The position numbers were made by a program, and so were the translations under genes. Of a DNA stretch of 64,000 bases, positions 1-8,827 are shown in pieces. Below the pieces are notes generated by a model, which was not told the origin of the DNA, ran no database searches, and saw nothing but the letters and a program-made list of their open reading frames with translations. The stretch is from positions 455,333 to 519,332 of the forward strand of contig CAZKFM010000002.1 in assembly GCA_964552195.1 (NCBI GenBank). Direction: 5' to 3'. How positions within the stretch are numbered: the first letter of the stretch is position 1; each line of letters opens with the position of its first letter. This stretch comes from CAZKAP01 sp964552195. Lineage in GTDB: Bacteria; Bacteroidota; Bacteroidia; Flavobacteriales; Flavobacteriaceae.

Positions 1-507
1 AATATCGATCAGCGGTTTTCGCCCAATTTTGGACTGGGTATCTATTACCACACGGACCGATTTTATTTGGGGGCATCGGTGCCCAACCTGTTAGAGACCG
101 AGTACTTTGACAATTCGGGCAACGATACCGGCACTCCGAATTTCCTGTCGGCTGAGCGTATGAATTTTTACCTGATCACCGGTTATGTCTGGGATCTCGG
201 GCCTAACCTCAAGTTTAAGCCCGCTCTGTTGACCAAAGCTGTCGGTGGTGCGCCTTTACAGGTGGACGTGTCTGCCAACATGCTCTTTGCCGACCGATTC
301 TATGGCGGACTGGCCTACAGGATTGATGCCTCGGTTAGCCTGCTGGCAGGCTTTCAGATTTCCGACCAGATTATGCTGGGCATGGCTTACGATAGGGAAA
401 TTACGGAACTGGGAGCTCAGCAGTTTAACGACGGTTCTTTCGAGATCTTCCTGAGAGTCGAGCTCCTCAAGAGGTTCCAGCGAACACTGAACCCCCGTTT
501 CTTCTAA
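1..507 (+). CDS. PorP/SprF family type IX secretion membrane protein (C-terminal part)
   Basis: The reading frame is open from base 1, so the 5' part lies outside the window; about 168 residues are present. The visible part is rich in alternating hydrophobic and aromatic strands (NFGLGIYYHTDRFYLGAS, then LFADRFYGGLAYR) and ends in RFF, as PorP/SprF beta-barrels do. The family sits in the outer membrane and is needed for type IX secretion or gliding adhesin export. It lies 18 bases before an OmpA/TPR/propeller gene, the usual PorP-PorE type pairing. The family call is good; which of the many PorP paralogs it is cannot be told. Confidence 0.85.
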   Translation, partial: NIDQRFSPNFGLGIYYHTDRFYLGASVPNLLETEYFDNSGNDTGTPNFLSAERMNFYLITGYVWDLGPNLKFKPALLTKAVGGAPLQVDVSANMLFADRFYGGLAYRIDASVSLLAGFQISDQIMLGMAYDREITELGAQQFNDGSFEIFLRVELLKRFQRTLNPRFF

Positions 508-525
508 ACCCGAGAAACACTCACC

Positions 526-2589
526 ATGAAGAGAAGAATTACTTCTTTATTTCTGACTCTGTCCTTCCTGATCTGTACGACGTTTACCATTGCCCAGGAT
601 TCGCCTGCGTCCGATCCCATACCTACGGACAGTACCGGGATCCAAAGGCAAATGGCCTATCTGGCTCAGGCCGAAGAACAGTACGAAAACTATTCCTTCA
701 ATCCGGCTATCGATGTGTATGAGGTAGTTTATAATGAGGGTTACCGGTCCGCAGACCTGCTTAAGAAGTTGGGGGATTCCTATTTTTTCAATGCCCAGTA
801 CGATAAGGCCTATTCGTATTATCTGGAATTGGTTGAGAATTACGAAGAAGAAGTGGGACCCAATTACTACTACAGGATGGCACAGACCAGCCGGTCGGTG
901 GGTGAATACGATCACTCCGAACAGATGATGGAGAAATACAGGGAATTGAGCCGATTGGATGCTCAGGAGGACCCGTACTTCAGTCTGGCCAATCAACTCG
1001 AGCGCATACGCGAAAATTCGGGGCGCTATAAGTTTAAGTTTTTCCCGTTCAACTCGAATTACAGCGATTTTGCTCCTTCTTTCAACAAAGGTGAACTCAT
1101 CTTTACATCTGACCGGGATACCGGAAACTTCGCTCGTTACCGGCATACCTGGAACGGAATGGACTTCCTGGATCTTTACCGGGTAGAGAAGAAGGGCGAC
1201 AGCCTGAAATTCCAGGGCAAGTTTTCAGCCCAGCTCAATTCCCGGCTCCACGAGTCGACAACGGCCTTCAGTGCTGATGGCCGAACGGTGTATTTCAGCC
1301 GAAATTCCTTTGAGAAGGGTAGGCCCAGGAAGGACGAGGCCGGATTCATCCGTCTGCGGGTATATCGCTCCGAACAGACCGAGGACGGCACCTGGGGGCC
1401 GGCGGAGGACTTGTCGATTAACAGCCCGGATTATTCCGTGGCACATCCGGCACTGTCGCCGGACGGCAGGCAGCTCTACTTCGTATCGGACATGCCGGGA
1501 GGATACGGGAGTACCGATCTTTTTGTGGTAGACATCAACGAGGATGGCAGCCTGGGGGCGCCGAAAAACCTGGGTCCCTATATCAATACACGGGGCAGGG
1601 AAACGTTTCCTTTTGTATCGGTTGATAGCGTGCTGTATTTCTCCTCCGACGGTCACTTCTCCCTCGGTGGACTCGACGTTTTTGCTACACGAATCAAACC
1701 GGCTTATGATCAGCCGATTAGGAATGTTGGACGTCCGGTCAACACACGCTATGACGATTTCGGACTAATCATAAACAGTGCGAGGGATGGATATTTCGCA
1801 ACGAACAGGCCGGGCGACCCTCTGACCGCAGATAAGATGCAGGAATGGGCAAAGCCCAAGCCCAATAACAAAGCCCTTAGTGAGGATGACAATATCATAG
1901 CCTTCCACGAGATCCGGGCGCTTGAATTCGACTGCCGAGTTGCCGGGCAGGTTCGTGACCGAATTAGTCGAAAACCACTTGAGGGAGTGTTGGTACAGAT
2001 AGTGAACGACCGTAACGAACTCATTGACACGGTTAGAACGGATGCCAACGGTTTGTACAATGCCGAATTGTATTGTAATCGCGGGAACTTCGTTCGCGGA
2101 TCCCTGGAAAACTACGTACCCGACGAACAATTCCTGCCTACTCCCCGTGAGGCCTTGACCAAGGTGGATCTATTCCTCGAACGGGGTATAGTGGTACTGC
2201 CCATGGAGAATCCCGACAATCCTGCGGACATCGCCAAGTTGTTGGCCCTGAACACGATTTATTTCGACCTCAATAAGTACAACATCCGTCCTGATGCCGA
2301 AGTCGAAATCCAGAAGGTAATTGCCCTGTTGCGGAAGTTTCCCAGACTCAAGATCCGGGTGGTCTCCCACACGGATTCCCGAGGTCGCGCTTCCTACAAT
2401 CAGTGGTTGTCTCAAAAACGAGCCGAATCTACGGTTGAATACATGATTAGTCAGGGCATTGATCAGGACCGCCTGATCAGCGAGGGTAAAGGCGAGGAGA
2501 ATATCATTAACGAATGTGTGGACGGGGTCAGTTGCAGCGCTGCCAAGCATCAGGAGAACAGGCGTTCTGAATTTCTGATTTACGAATAA
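526..2589 (+). CDS. PorE-like OmpA family protein (TPR, PD40 propeller, CRD, OmpA domains)
   Basis: This is a 687-residue exported protein with a signal peptide at about residues 1-23. It has TPR-like helices at about 45-150, PD40/WD40-like propeller strands at about 190-400 (repeats such as FSADGRTVYFSRN and LSPDGRQLYFVSD), a carboxypeptidase-regulatory-like beta domain at about 485-560, and a C-terminal OmpA peptidoglycan-binding domain at about 590-687 (SHTDSRGRASYNQWLSQKRA). This order matches PorE of Porphyromonas gingivalis, which links the type IX secretion complex to the cell wall. It follows the porP/sprF-like gene by 18 bases, so the two are probably co-transcribed and their products may act together. 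Whether it is the secretion PorE or a paralog is not decidable here. Confidence 0.85.
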   Translation: MKRRITSLFLTLSFLICTTFTIAQDSPASDPIPTDSTGIQRQMAYLAQAEEQYENYSFNPAIDVYEVVYNEGYRSADLLKKLGDSYFFNAQYDKAYSYYLELVENYEEEVGPNYYYRMAQTSRSVGEYDHSEQMMEKYRELSRLDAQEDPYFSLANQLERIRENSGRYKFKFFPFNSNYSDFAPSFNKGELIFTSDRDTGNFARYRHTWNGMDFLDLYRVEKKGDSLKFQGKFSAQLNSRLHESTTAFSADGRTVYFSRNSFEKGRPRKDEAGFIRLRVYRSEQTEDGTWGPAEDLSINSPDYSVAHPALSPDGRQLYFVSDMPGGYGSTDLFVVDINEDGSLGAPKNLGPYINTRGRETFPFVSVDSVLYFSSDGHFSLGGLDVFATRIKPAYDQPIRNVGRPVNTRYDDFGLIINSARDGYFATNRPGDPLTADKMQEWAKPKPNNKALSEDDNIIAFHEIRALEFDCRVAGQVRDRISRKPLEGVLVQIVNDRNELIDTVRTDANGLYNAELYCNRGNFVRGSLENYVPDEQFLPTPREALTKVDLFLERGIVVLPMENPDNPADIAKLLALNTIYFDLNKYNIRPDAEVEIQKVIALLRKFPRLKIRVVSHTDSRGRASYNQWLSQKRAESTVEYMISQGIDQDRLISEGKGEENIINECVDGVSCSAAKHQENRRSEFLIYE

Positions 2590-2673
2590 TCCCCGGCCCG
2601 TTATTCTCTGACATGCCTTTCTCCTGGTTCAGGATAGAATCGCAGTCAAGTCAAAGATTCCTATTTTTACAGC

Positions 2674-3201
2674 ATGCAGGAAGAACAAGTGATTCTGGTT
2701 GACAAGCAGGACAACGAGATCGGGCTAATGCCTAAGATGGAAGCCCATGAGAAAGGAGTGCTGCACCGGGCGTTTTCAGTTTTTGTACTCAACTCGGATA
2801 AGGAGCTCATGCTACAGCAGCGCGCCAGCCAAAAATACCACTCACCTCTGCTTTGGACCAATACCTGTTGCAGCCATCAGCGTGCGGGAGAGACCAATAT
2901 TCAAGCAGGCAAACGCCGGCTTCAGGAGGAAATGGGATTTCAGACCGAACTCAGGGATGTTTTCTCCTTTATTTACAAGGCTCCTTTCGACAACGGACTC
3001 ACTGAGCACGAATTCGATCACGTATTGCTCGGTTATTTTGACGGTGAGCCCGAAATCAATCCGGAAGAAGTCGAAAGCTGGAAATGGGTCGGACTGGAGG
3101 AAATTCGACGGGATATGCAGCGTAATCCGGAGCAATACACCGCCTGGTTTAAAATAATATTTGAGAAGTTCTATCATTATTTCGATGATAATCCGTTGTA
3201 A
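2674..3201 (+). CDS. idi: Isopentenyl-diphosphate delta-isomerase, type 1
   Basis: This 175-residue Nudix-fold enzyme interconverts isopentenyl and dimethylallyl diphosphate. The active-site cysteine lies in TNTCCSHQR, and the Nudix-like RRLQEEMGF follows; the acid-base glutamate is in the LTEHEFDHV stretch. Length fits the bacterial type 1 enzyme. It supplies precursors for quinones, undecaprenol and the carotenoids encoded near 41-46 kb, although it is not linked to that cluster. The manA-like gene follows within 40 bases in the same direction. Confidence 0.93.
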   Translation: MQEEQVILVDKQDNEIGLMPKMEAHEKGVLHRAFSVFVLNSDKELMLQQRASQKYHSPLLWTNTCCSHQRAGETNIQAGKRRLQEEMGFQTELRDVFSFIYKAPFDNGLTEHEFDHVLLGYFDGEPEINPEEVESWKWVGLEEIRRDMQRNPEQYTAWFKIIFEKFYHYFDDNPL

Positions 3202-3239
3202 AAGTGGATGCTAGACATAAAATGAAATCCAGTGTACCC

Positions 3240-4205
3240 ATGATAGAACTGTACCCCCTTAAGTTTTATCCCATTCCCAAGGACCGCTTATGGGGAGGGA
3301 CCAAACTCAGGGAAGTGCTTGGAAAACCCTTCGAGGGGGAACAAATAGGGGAGAGTTGGGAACTTTCTGCCGTACCCGGAGATGTATCCGTGGTATCCAA
3401 CGGCCCATTGGCGGGAACGGCTCTTACCGAGCTTTTAGAAGCCCGTGGGAAGGATCTTATGGGGCGTATCCTGTCTGACAAATTTGGCAATGAATTTCCC
3501 GTACTCATAAAGTTCATCGATGCGTCCAAAGACCTGTCCATACAGGTTCATCCCGGTGACGAACTCGCACGAAAAAGACATCAGTCCTTCGGTAAGAACG
3601 AGATGTGGTACATCATGGATGCCGATCCGGGTTCCCGACTGATCGTTGGCTTTAACAAGACCGTGGAGAAAGCCGAATACCAGGAGGCTCTTGAAAAGGG
3701 ACGCATACTGGATCTCATGAACTACGAAGAAGTAACCGGAGGAGATACCTTTATGATCGAGACCGGTACCATACATGCCATTGGGGCGGGAGTGATGCTC
3801 GCGGAAATTCAACAGACCTCTGATGTTACCTACCGGGTATTCGATTTCAACCGCAGGGATGCCCAGGGTAATCTGAGAGAGCTGCATACGGAGCTTGCCC
3901 TGGATGCCATGAATTACACGTACAGAAATGACTTCAAGGTGGAGTATTCCCCCGAGAAGAACCAGGCTACCGATTTAGTGAACAGTCCGTTTTTCCAGAC
4001 ACGTATACTGGATCTGGACCACAACTACAAGGCCAGTCCCCTGCCTGGTTTCCATATCTTTATGTGTGTGGAGGGGAAGGCACTGGTCGAAAATGAACAC
4101 GGCTCTGCGGCCATATCCAGAGGCGAGACCGTTCTGATTCCCGCCTATAGCCAAGAAATAACTATTTTGACTACTGCTTGCAAATTGTTGGAAGTAACCC
4201 TATAA
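3240..4205 (+). CDS. manA: Mannose-6-phosphate isomerase, class I
   Basis: This zinc-dependent cupin isomerase interconverts mannose-6-phosphate and fructose-6-phosphate. MIELYPLKF followed by RLWGGTKL is the typical start of the short Bacteroidota form. Metal ligands are visible in SIQVHPGD, KNEMWYI and the ETGTIHAIG segment. I chose ATG 3240 because family members begin at this point; in-frame GTG 3204 and ATG 3222 would add 12 or 6 residues. A second cupin-like half (GFHIFMCVEG...) closes the protein at about 321 residues. It is probably co-transcribed with the small gene 10 bases downstream. Confidence 0.92.
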   Translation: MIELYPLKFYPIPKDRLWGGTKLREVLGKPFEGEQIGESWELSAVPGDVSVVSNGPLAGTALTELLEARGKDLMGRILSDKFGNEFPVLIKFIDASKDLSIQVHPGDELARKRHQSFGKNEMWYIMDADPGSRLIVGFNKTVEKAEYQEALEKGRILDLMNYEEVTGGDTFMIETGTIHAIGAGVMLAEIQQTSDVTYRVFDFNRRDAQGNLRELHTELALDAMNYTYRNDFKVEYSPEKNQATDLVNSPFFQTRILDLDHNYKASPLPGFHIFMCVEGKALVENEHGSAAISRGETVLIPAYSQEITILTTACKLLEVTL

Positions 4206-4215
4206 AGTTTGAGGA

Positions 4216-4494
4216 ATGGCAAGTATCAAAGACCTGAAAAGAGACATTAATTCCACACTGGGATCCCTGATCGAACAGGTGTACGCCTTCGAGGCGGAAA
4301 CCGGAAATGAGGGGTCGGAAGAGGGAACGGTAATCATAGACAGCACTATTGCGCTTTTTGATGATCTCATGAAACGCCTTCACCAGAAAGACGTGGAAGA
4401 TAAGAAAAAGCATTTTCGGGCTATTCGCACCGAACTCAACGAGAAGAGCTCTCAGCTTCTGGCATCCCTTCACGAAATGAGCCCACAGGAATAA
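4216..4494 (+). CDS. Conserved hypothetical protein (92 aa, helical)
   Basis: This is a small, charged, alpha-helical cytoplasmic protein with no signal peptide or membrane segment. It opens MASIKDLKRDIN and contains DSTIALFDDLMKRLHQKDV followed by a lysine-rich helix (EDKKKHFRAIRTELNEKS). Similar short proteins occur beside manA in other Flavobacteriaceae as I recall them, but no function is known to me. It follows manA by 10 bases and converges on the DUF4369 gene with 5 bases between stops. Confidence 0.75.
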   Translation: MASIKDLKRDINSTLGSLIEQVYAFEAETGNEGSEEGTVIIDSTIALFDDLMKRLHQKDVEDKKKHFRAIRTELNEKSSQLLASLHEMSPQE

Positions 4495-4499
4495 GATAT

Positions 4500-5204
4500 T
4501 TAGCGGGCCCAACCGTCTTTCTTTCGATTGTCGATAAAGGTGCGTAGATCCTTTCCGTACAGAGACGCTCTGGCTTCCTCCCCCAGTATATTCCATAGGG
4601 AGTCCAACAGTACCGGATTAGCTTCCCGGGCCTCGGTAATGACTGCATAAGGCGCCACCGCCGACTCGGGGTTAGAGAAGGCGAAATTGAGGGTGTACCG
4701 TATGCGAGCTATTCCGTTCTTGTTCTGAAGGGCGATCAGCGAATCCACGGCTGTGGAGTCGGACTGCATGCTGGACTGTGTGAGCTCGACATCCCGTATG
4801 TAGAACGAAGAGATCATGGACTGGAAGCCCCGGTACAGGCTGTCGGAACGCGAACCTATGAGCCTGGCCGAGCGCTCGAAGCGATCCAGGTCCGCACGGA
4901 AGTACAATTCTCCGGGTTCGGCAAAAAACGGGTAGCGATCGTTATAGATGTTTTCGTCTTTCTTCTTCAGGTAAATGTGCATCATTTCAGGTTCCTCTAG
5001 TTCGTAGGTAAACTCGAATTCACCAGATCCGAACAATTCAACAGAGTCCACGGCTACCACCGAGTCTCTCAGTTGTTCAAGGTAAACGGTTCCTTTCTTC
5101 AGGCCGCGAATTTTTCCCTGGAGGTGCATGCGGTTGGCCGGGTCCGTATTCTGGCAGGAAGTGATCACAATTAGGGTCAGGAGCGCAGCAAATATCCGCT
5201 TCAT
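4500..5204 (-). CDS. DUF4369 domain lipoprotein without thioredoxin domain
   Basis: The start is ATG 5204, giving the lipoprotein signal MKRIFAALLTLIVITSC with its lipobox cysteine; an upstream TTG at 5213 is less likely. The mature part carries the DUF4369 beta-domain (MHLQGKIRGLKKGTVYLEQL) followed by helical sequence to about 234 residues. DUF4369 is often the N-terminal part of periplasmic AhpC/TlpA-like reductases of about 370 residues. Here no thioredoxin domain or CxxC follows, so a reductase role is not supported. The protein is probably anchored to a membrane facing the periplasm; its function is unknown. Confidence 0.8.
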   Translation of the reverse strand: MKRIFAALLTLIVITSCQNTDPANRMHLQGKIRGLKKGTVYLEQLRDSVVAVDSVELFGSGEFEFTYELEEPEMMHIYLKKKDENIYNDRYPFFAEPGELYFRADLDRFERSARLIGSRSDSLYRGFQSMISSFYIRDVELTQSSMQSDSTAVDSLIALQNKNGIARIRYTLNFAFSNPESAVAPYAVITEAREANPVLLDSLWNILGEEARASLYGKDLRTFIDNRKKDGWAR

Positions 5205-5269
5205 AGTTACCAATTTTAAGAGTGCGAAACTACATAATTCGCTCCAGTTTTAACATGTACTACTCAGGT

Positions 5270-6538
5270 TCAGACGACTGCCTGTGAAGCGACCTCCATG
5301 AGCAGTGCACAGATATACGCGCCAGCCGTGCCTACGACGTATCCGAAGACGGCCATCAGTATACCCACTGAGGTTAATGAAGGGTGAAATTCCGCCGCGA
5401 TAATTGGGGCTGAGGCGGCTCCTCCCACGTTAGCCTGGCTGCCAACCGCCATAAAAAAGAATGGCGCTTTGATCAGCTTGGCCACCCCTATTAGCAGAAG
5501 GGCATGTATACTGATCCAGATCGCGCCAATGGCAATCAATCCAGGATTGTTGAGTACCTGGGAAAGATCCATTTTCATTCCTATGGTCGCTACCAGGAAA
5601 TAGAGGAACAGGCTGCCGAACCGGCTGGCCCCTGCACCTTCGAGATTTTTCCAACGGGTATAGGAGAGCCCTATCCCGAACCCCGTCGCAATCACTACCA
5701 TCCAAAGAAAAGGGCTGCCGAGAGATGAGAGGGGTTTGGACGGATCTTTTACAACCGCGACGTTTTCCGAAAGGTAGTCGGCGATAGCACCACCGAAAAG
5801 GTGAGCCATGCCCACTCCGATAAAACCCAGAGAAATAATCATAATGATGTCATAGAGCGAGGTCTCCCGGCTGATGGACGCCTGAAAATCAGAGATTCGG
5901 TGCTTCAGGTCTTCAATGGAGGTGCTGTCGGCCCGAAGCCACTTGTCGATTCGGTCCTTACGCCCTACTCCCAGCAGCAGCAGCGCCAGCCAGATGTTCC
6001 CCATGACGATATCGATGAGTACCATGCCCCCATACTTCTCCTGATTGTATTGAAATACCTCAAGCATGGCTGCTTGATTTGCTCCCCCGCCAATCCAGCT
6101 CCCTGCGATCGTTGCCAGGCCCCTCCAAACGGCATCAAAGCCAGCACCTCCAACGGTTTCGGGCGATACCAGGGCCACCAGAAGTATGGCTAACGGCCCT
6201 CCCAGTATGATTCCCAGGGTACCCGTAAGGAACATGATCAGGGCCTTAGGACCCAGATTCAGTAGTGCCTTCAGGTCGATGCTCAGTGTCATCAGTATCA
6301 GGGCAGCCGGCAAAAGATATCGGCTTGCGAAGTAATACACGTTGCTGCCTTCTTCGGTGATGAGTCCAAGGCTGCGGCAAATTGCCGGCAGTATATAACA
6401 CATGAGCAGGGCCGGGACCACTTTGTAAAACTTCACCCAGAAAGGGCGTACAGACCGGGAAGTGTGGAATACAAATGCCAGACATAAGCAAAGAATACCG
6501 GCGACAATGGGATCGGCCGAAAACGGTAAAGAATTCAT
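5270..6538 (-). CDS. DUF819 family integral membrane protein
   Basis: This 422-residue protein has about ten to twelve hydrophobic segments and the DUF819 hallmark GSWIGGGANQAAMLE, with a second related glycine-rich segment near the end (VGSQANVGGAASAPIIAAEFH). The two matching halves suggest an inverted-repeat transporter fold. The family resembles sodium-dependent or keto-acid permeases, but the substrate is unknown. It lies 16 bases downstream of the DUF5916 gene on the same strand and is probably read with it. Confidence 0.85.
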   Translation of the reverse strand: MNSLPFSADPIVAGILCLCLAFVFHTSRSVRPFWVKFYKVVPALLMCYILPAICRSLGLITEEGSNVYYFASRYLLPAALILMTLSIDLKALLNLGPKALIMFLTGTLGIILGGPLAILLVALVSPETVGGAGFDAVWRGLATIAGSWIGGGANQAAMLEVFQYNQEKYGGMVLIDIVMGNIWLALLLLGVGRKDRIDKWLRADSTSIEDLKHRISDFQASISRETSLYDIIMIISLGFIGVGMAHLFGGAIADYLSENVAVVKDPSKPLSSLGSPFLWMVVIATGFGIGLSYTRWKNLEGAGASRFGSLFLYFLVATIGMKMDLSQVLNNPGLIAIGAIWISIHALLLIGVAKLIKAPFFFMAVGSQANVGGAASAPIIAAEFHPSLTSVGILMAVFGYVVGTAGAYICALLMEVASQAVV

Positions 6539-6554
6539 AAAGTCAGGTTTGGAT

Positions 6555-8747
6555 TCAGATATTCAACCAGTAGGTAATCTTGAGGTTGATGGAGCGATTC
6601 CTCGGTGCCCAGGGCGTGAGAAAGTAATTGTCGTTGTAGACAAGAAACAGGTCTGACAGCGGTGCGAAACGCCACTGCAGCCTGCTGTTCACTCCTATAT
6701 CGTTTCGTTGGTTGCTGTATTGTACCAGGGTAGACCAGAATACGTTTTTGCTAAAGGTAAGATCGAAGCGAGGACTCACCAAAATTATGGTAGCCGATCC
6801 GTAGGGGGCGGGCATATCCAGGCGGTCGATATTGGTTCTCAGGGAGAGGTTGGCCTTGGGCTGAAGCCGAAGATCTACCCGGCCTTCGAAGGAATACCGG
6901 CGGCCCACGAAGAATTTACCGGCAGAAGCCTCGGCTCTCCAGTTCAGGTTCTTCCTTCGGTCCGATTCGAACCGCAGGAAGCCCGAGGTAAAATCATAGG
7001 AGGTTTCGGCAGGTAAGGAGGCGACATCGTCCTTTCCCGATGGGTTAAATTCGTCAAACAGGAGTACAAAACGATTTTGTACCCCGAATTCGAATTGCTC
7101 CAGACTGTTCCATTCGAATCGGTAGCTACCGCTGTAATTCCGGTCCGTATTGCGCATCTCCTCACTGGGTTGAAAGGTGTGTACGGTGAACAGGTCGAAA
7201 CCGTGGTTGTTGATCTTCTTCCCCGATTCGGGCCAGAACCTGCGATTGAAGCCACCGGCCCATTTGTTAATGTCTGTTCTCCGGACAAAACCCAGGTCGG
7301 ACTGAAACTCCTCGTCTATATAGACCCAATCCACGAACCCCCCGTATTTCCGGGTATTTACCTCCAGAAAAGAGCCTAGCGAATAGGTTCCCTCACTGCT
7401 TCCAGGAGACCAGGATTTGTGAGCGTAGGCCTTCCCGCTAAACACGTTGTTGGCCGATGCCAGATTGAAGTCAATACCTGCTACCCGATTGTACGGGCTG
7501 GTTTCCGTATTGAGTTCGTTGTCTCCTGTGGTCTGACGGTTCAGGAAGAAGGCGGAAATGTTCGACCTGTCGAAGACCTTCTGCTGCAAACTGAGCATGG
7601 TGCTGTTCTGGCCCGGAATCCCATTGGCAGCATCTTCTTCGGTCTGTATGCTGAAGGCTCCTATTCTTAAATCGGAGTTGAGTTTTCCGCTCAGGCGTGC
7701 CCCGAAAAGAATGGGGTTTTCTATCGTATTTCCAGCGGTATCACTGGCGATTCCAATTCTTCTGGAAAAAAATGGATTGGCGTCCCGCCCCCCTCCAAAA
7801 CTACCGAAGAGATCGTTGTTGTCGATGAAAAACTGCCTCCTTTCCGGTAGGCCGATTTCGAAACGGGTGAGATTGGTGATGAAGTTGTCCACTTCTACTT
7901 GCGAAAAATCGGGATTGACGGTCAGATCCAGATTCAGGCTGTTACCAAACACAAATTTGGCATCTCCCCCGTATTTCCATGTGGTTTCACGGGTATTTCC
8001 CTCGAAATCCGATGCGTTGATACCAGCCACATAGGGTATAAAGGCTAAGGGTGACCGGGATTTTCCCAAAGGCTGTTCGAACTTCATCACCCCCATATAA
8101 GCGAGACCGGCTATGCTTTGGTTTTGGGGGATACGTTCCCATACACTGTTCTCATTGCTCTGAAAATCGAAGCGGAAGGCGTTAAACCGCCATTGGGTTT
8201 CCCCTTCGCGGTACCGGAAAGAGGCCAGTGGTATGGCCAGTTCGGCGGTATAGTAGCCGTCATAGATCCGGCTCTCGCCCCTCCATTTCACGTCCCAGGA
8301 GATGGTGAATCCCCTATTACCCCCACCATTGGTGAGCAGGGCTTCCCTGCGAACCCCGTAGGGCGTGAGACCGAAGAGGAAGCCATTGGTTCCATCGTTG
8401 AAGGTATCGAACATCAGGCTGATGTTGTCACCCTCACCTGCACTGTAGTCCCTGCGTAAAGTCGGAATCACGTAATCATTTCCCTGTGCTTCCTGACGGA
8501 TGCCGACATACAGGAAGGTGCCGTCCGTGAGAAACCTGATTTCGGTAGTATTAATAGAAGGAACGGAATCCAGGGGGAAGTACTGCACAAAGTCCCCTGC
8601 AGCAGGAGCTTCAGACCATACACTCTCGTCCAGCACACCGTCTATGCTGGGCGCCTGTGTAATCGACTTGACCAAAACTTCCTTTTGAGCGCGCAGGCTG
8701 ACAGTGATCAGCAGCAATACGGGCAGGAGAAGTCGATAACAGGGCAT
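6555..8747 (-). CDS. DUF5916 outer-membrane protein with CBM9-like N-terminal domain
   Basis: ATG 8747 gives a clean signal peptide (MPCYRLLLPVLLLITVSLRAQ); the longer frame would need a TTG at 8768. Residues about 25-220 form a CBM9-like sandwich (PSIDGVLDESVWSEAP). The rest is DUF5916, with many amphipathic strands and a terminal aromatic strand (LKITYWLNI) typical of a beta-barrel. Family members are large Bacteroidota envelope proteins of unknown role, often annotated as carbohydrate-binding. A -7 box TATTTTTG reads toward it at 8773-8766. The DUF819 gene follows 16 bases on. Confidence 0.88.
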   Translation of the reverse strand: MPCYRLLLPVLLLITVSLRAQKEVLVKSITQAPSIDGVLDESVWSEAPAAGDFVQYFPLDSVPSINTTEIRFLTDGTFLYVGIRQEAQGNDYVIPTLRRDYSAGEGDNISLMFDTFNDGTNGFLFGLTPYGVRREALLTNGGGNRGFTISWDVKWRGESRIYDGYYTAELAIPLASFRYREGETQWRFNAFRFDFQSNENSVWERIPQNQSIAGLAYMGVMKFEQPLGKSRSPLAFIPYVAGINASDFEGNTRETTWKYGGDAKFVFGNSLNLDLTVNPDFSQVEVDNFITNLTRFEIGLPERRQFFIDNNDLFGSFGGGRDANPFFSRRIGIASDTAGNTIENPILFGARLSGKLNSDLRIGAFSIQTEEDAANGIPGQNSTMLSLQQKVFDRSNISAFFLNRQTTGDNELNTETSPYNRVAGIDFNLASANNVFSGKAYAHKSWSPGSSEGTYSLGSFLEVNTRKYGGFVDWVYIDEEFQSDLGFVRRTDINKWAGGFNRRFWPESGKKINNHGFDLFTVHTFQPSEEMRNTDRNYSGSYRFEWNSLEQFEFGVQNRFVLLFDEFNPSGKDDVASLPAETSYDFTSGFLRFESDRRKNLNWRAEASAGKFFVGRRYSFEGRVDLRLQPKANLSLRTNIDRLDMPAPYGSATIILVSPRFDLTFSKNVFWSTLVQYSNQRNDIGVNSRLQWRFAPLSDLFLVYNDNYFLTPWAPRNRSINLKITYWLNI

Positions 8748-8765
8748 GGGACGAATTTCGGATTG

Positions 8766-8773
8766 CAAAAATA
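8766..8773 (-). promoter_or_regulatory. Candidate -7 box TATTTTTG for the DUF5916 gene
   Basis: The minus strand reads TATTTTTG, matching the Bacteroidota TAnnTTTG consensus, about 20 bases before ATG 8747. The -33 partner is not clear, so only the -7 part is supported. Confidence 0.5.
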
Positions 8774-8827
8774 ACGATTGAAAACGCCATTCCTTGTGCC
8801 GTTCGTCCGCTTAAAATGGCAGTTTGC

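Noticed and set aside
547..1146. Minus-strand open frame of 199 codons
   Set aside because: It is antisense to the PorE-like gene and its translation shows no signal peptide or family.
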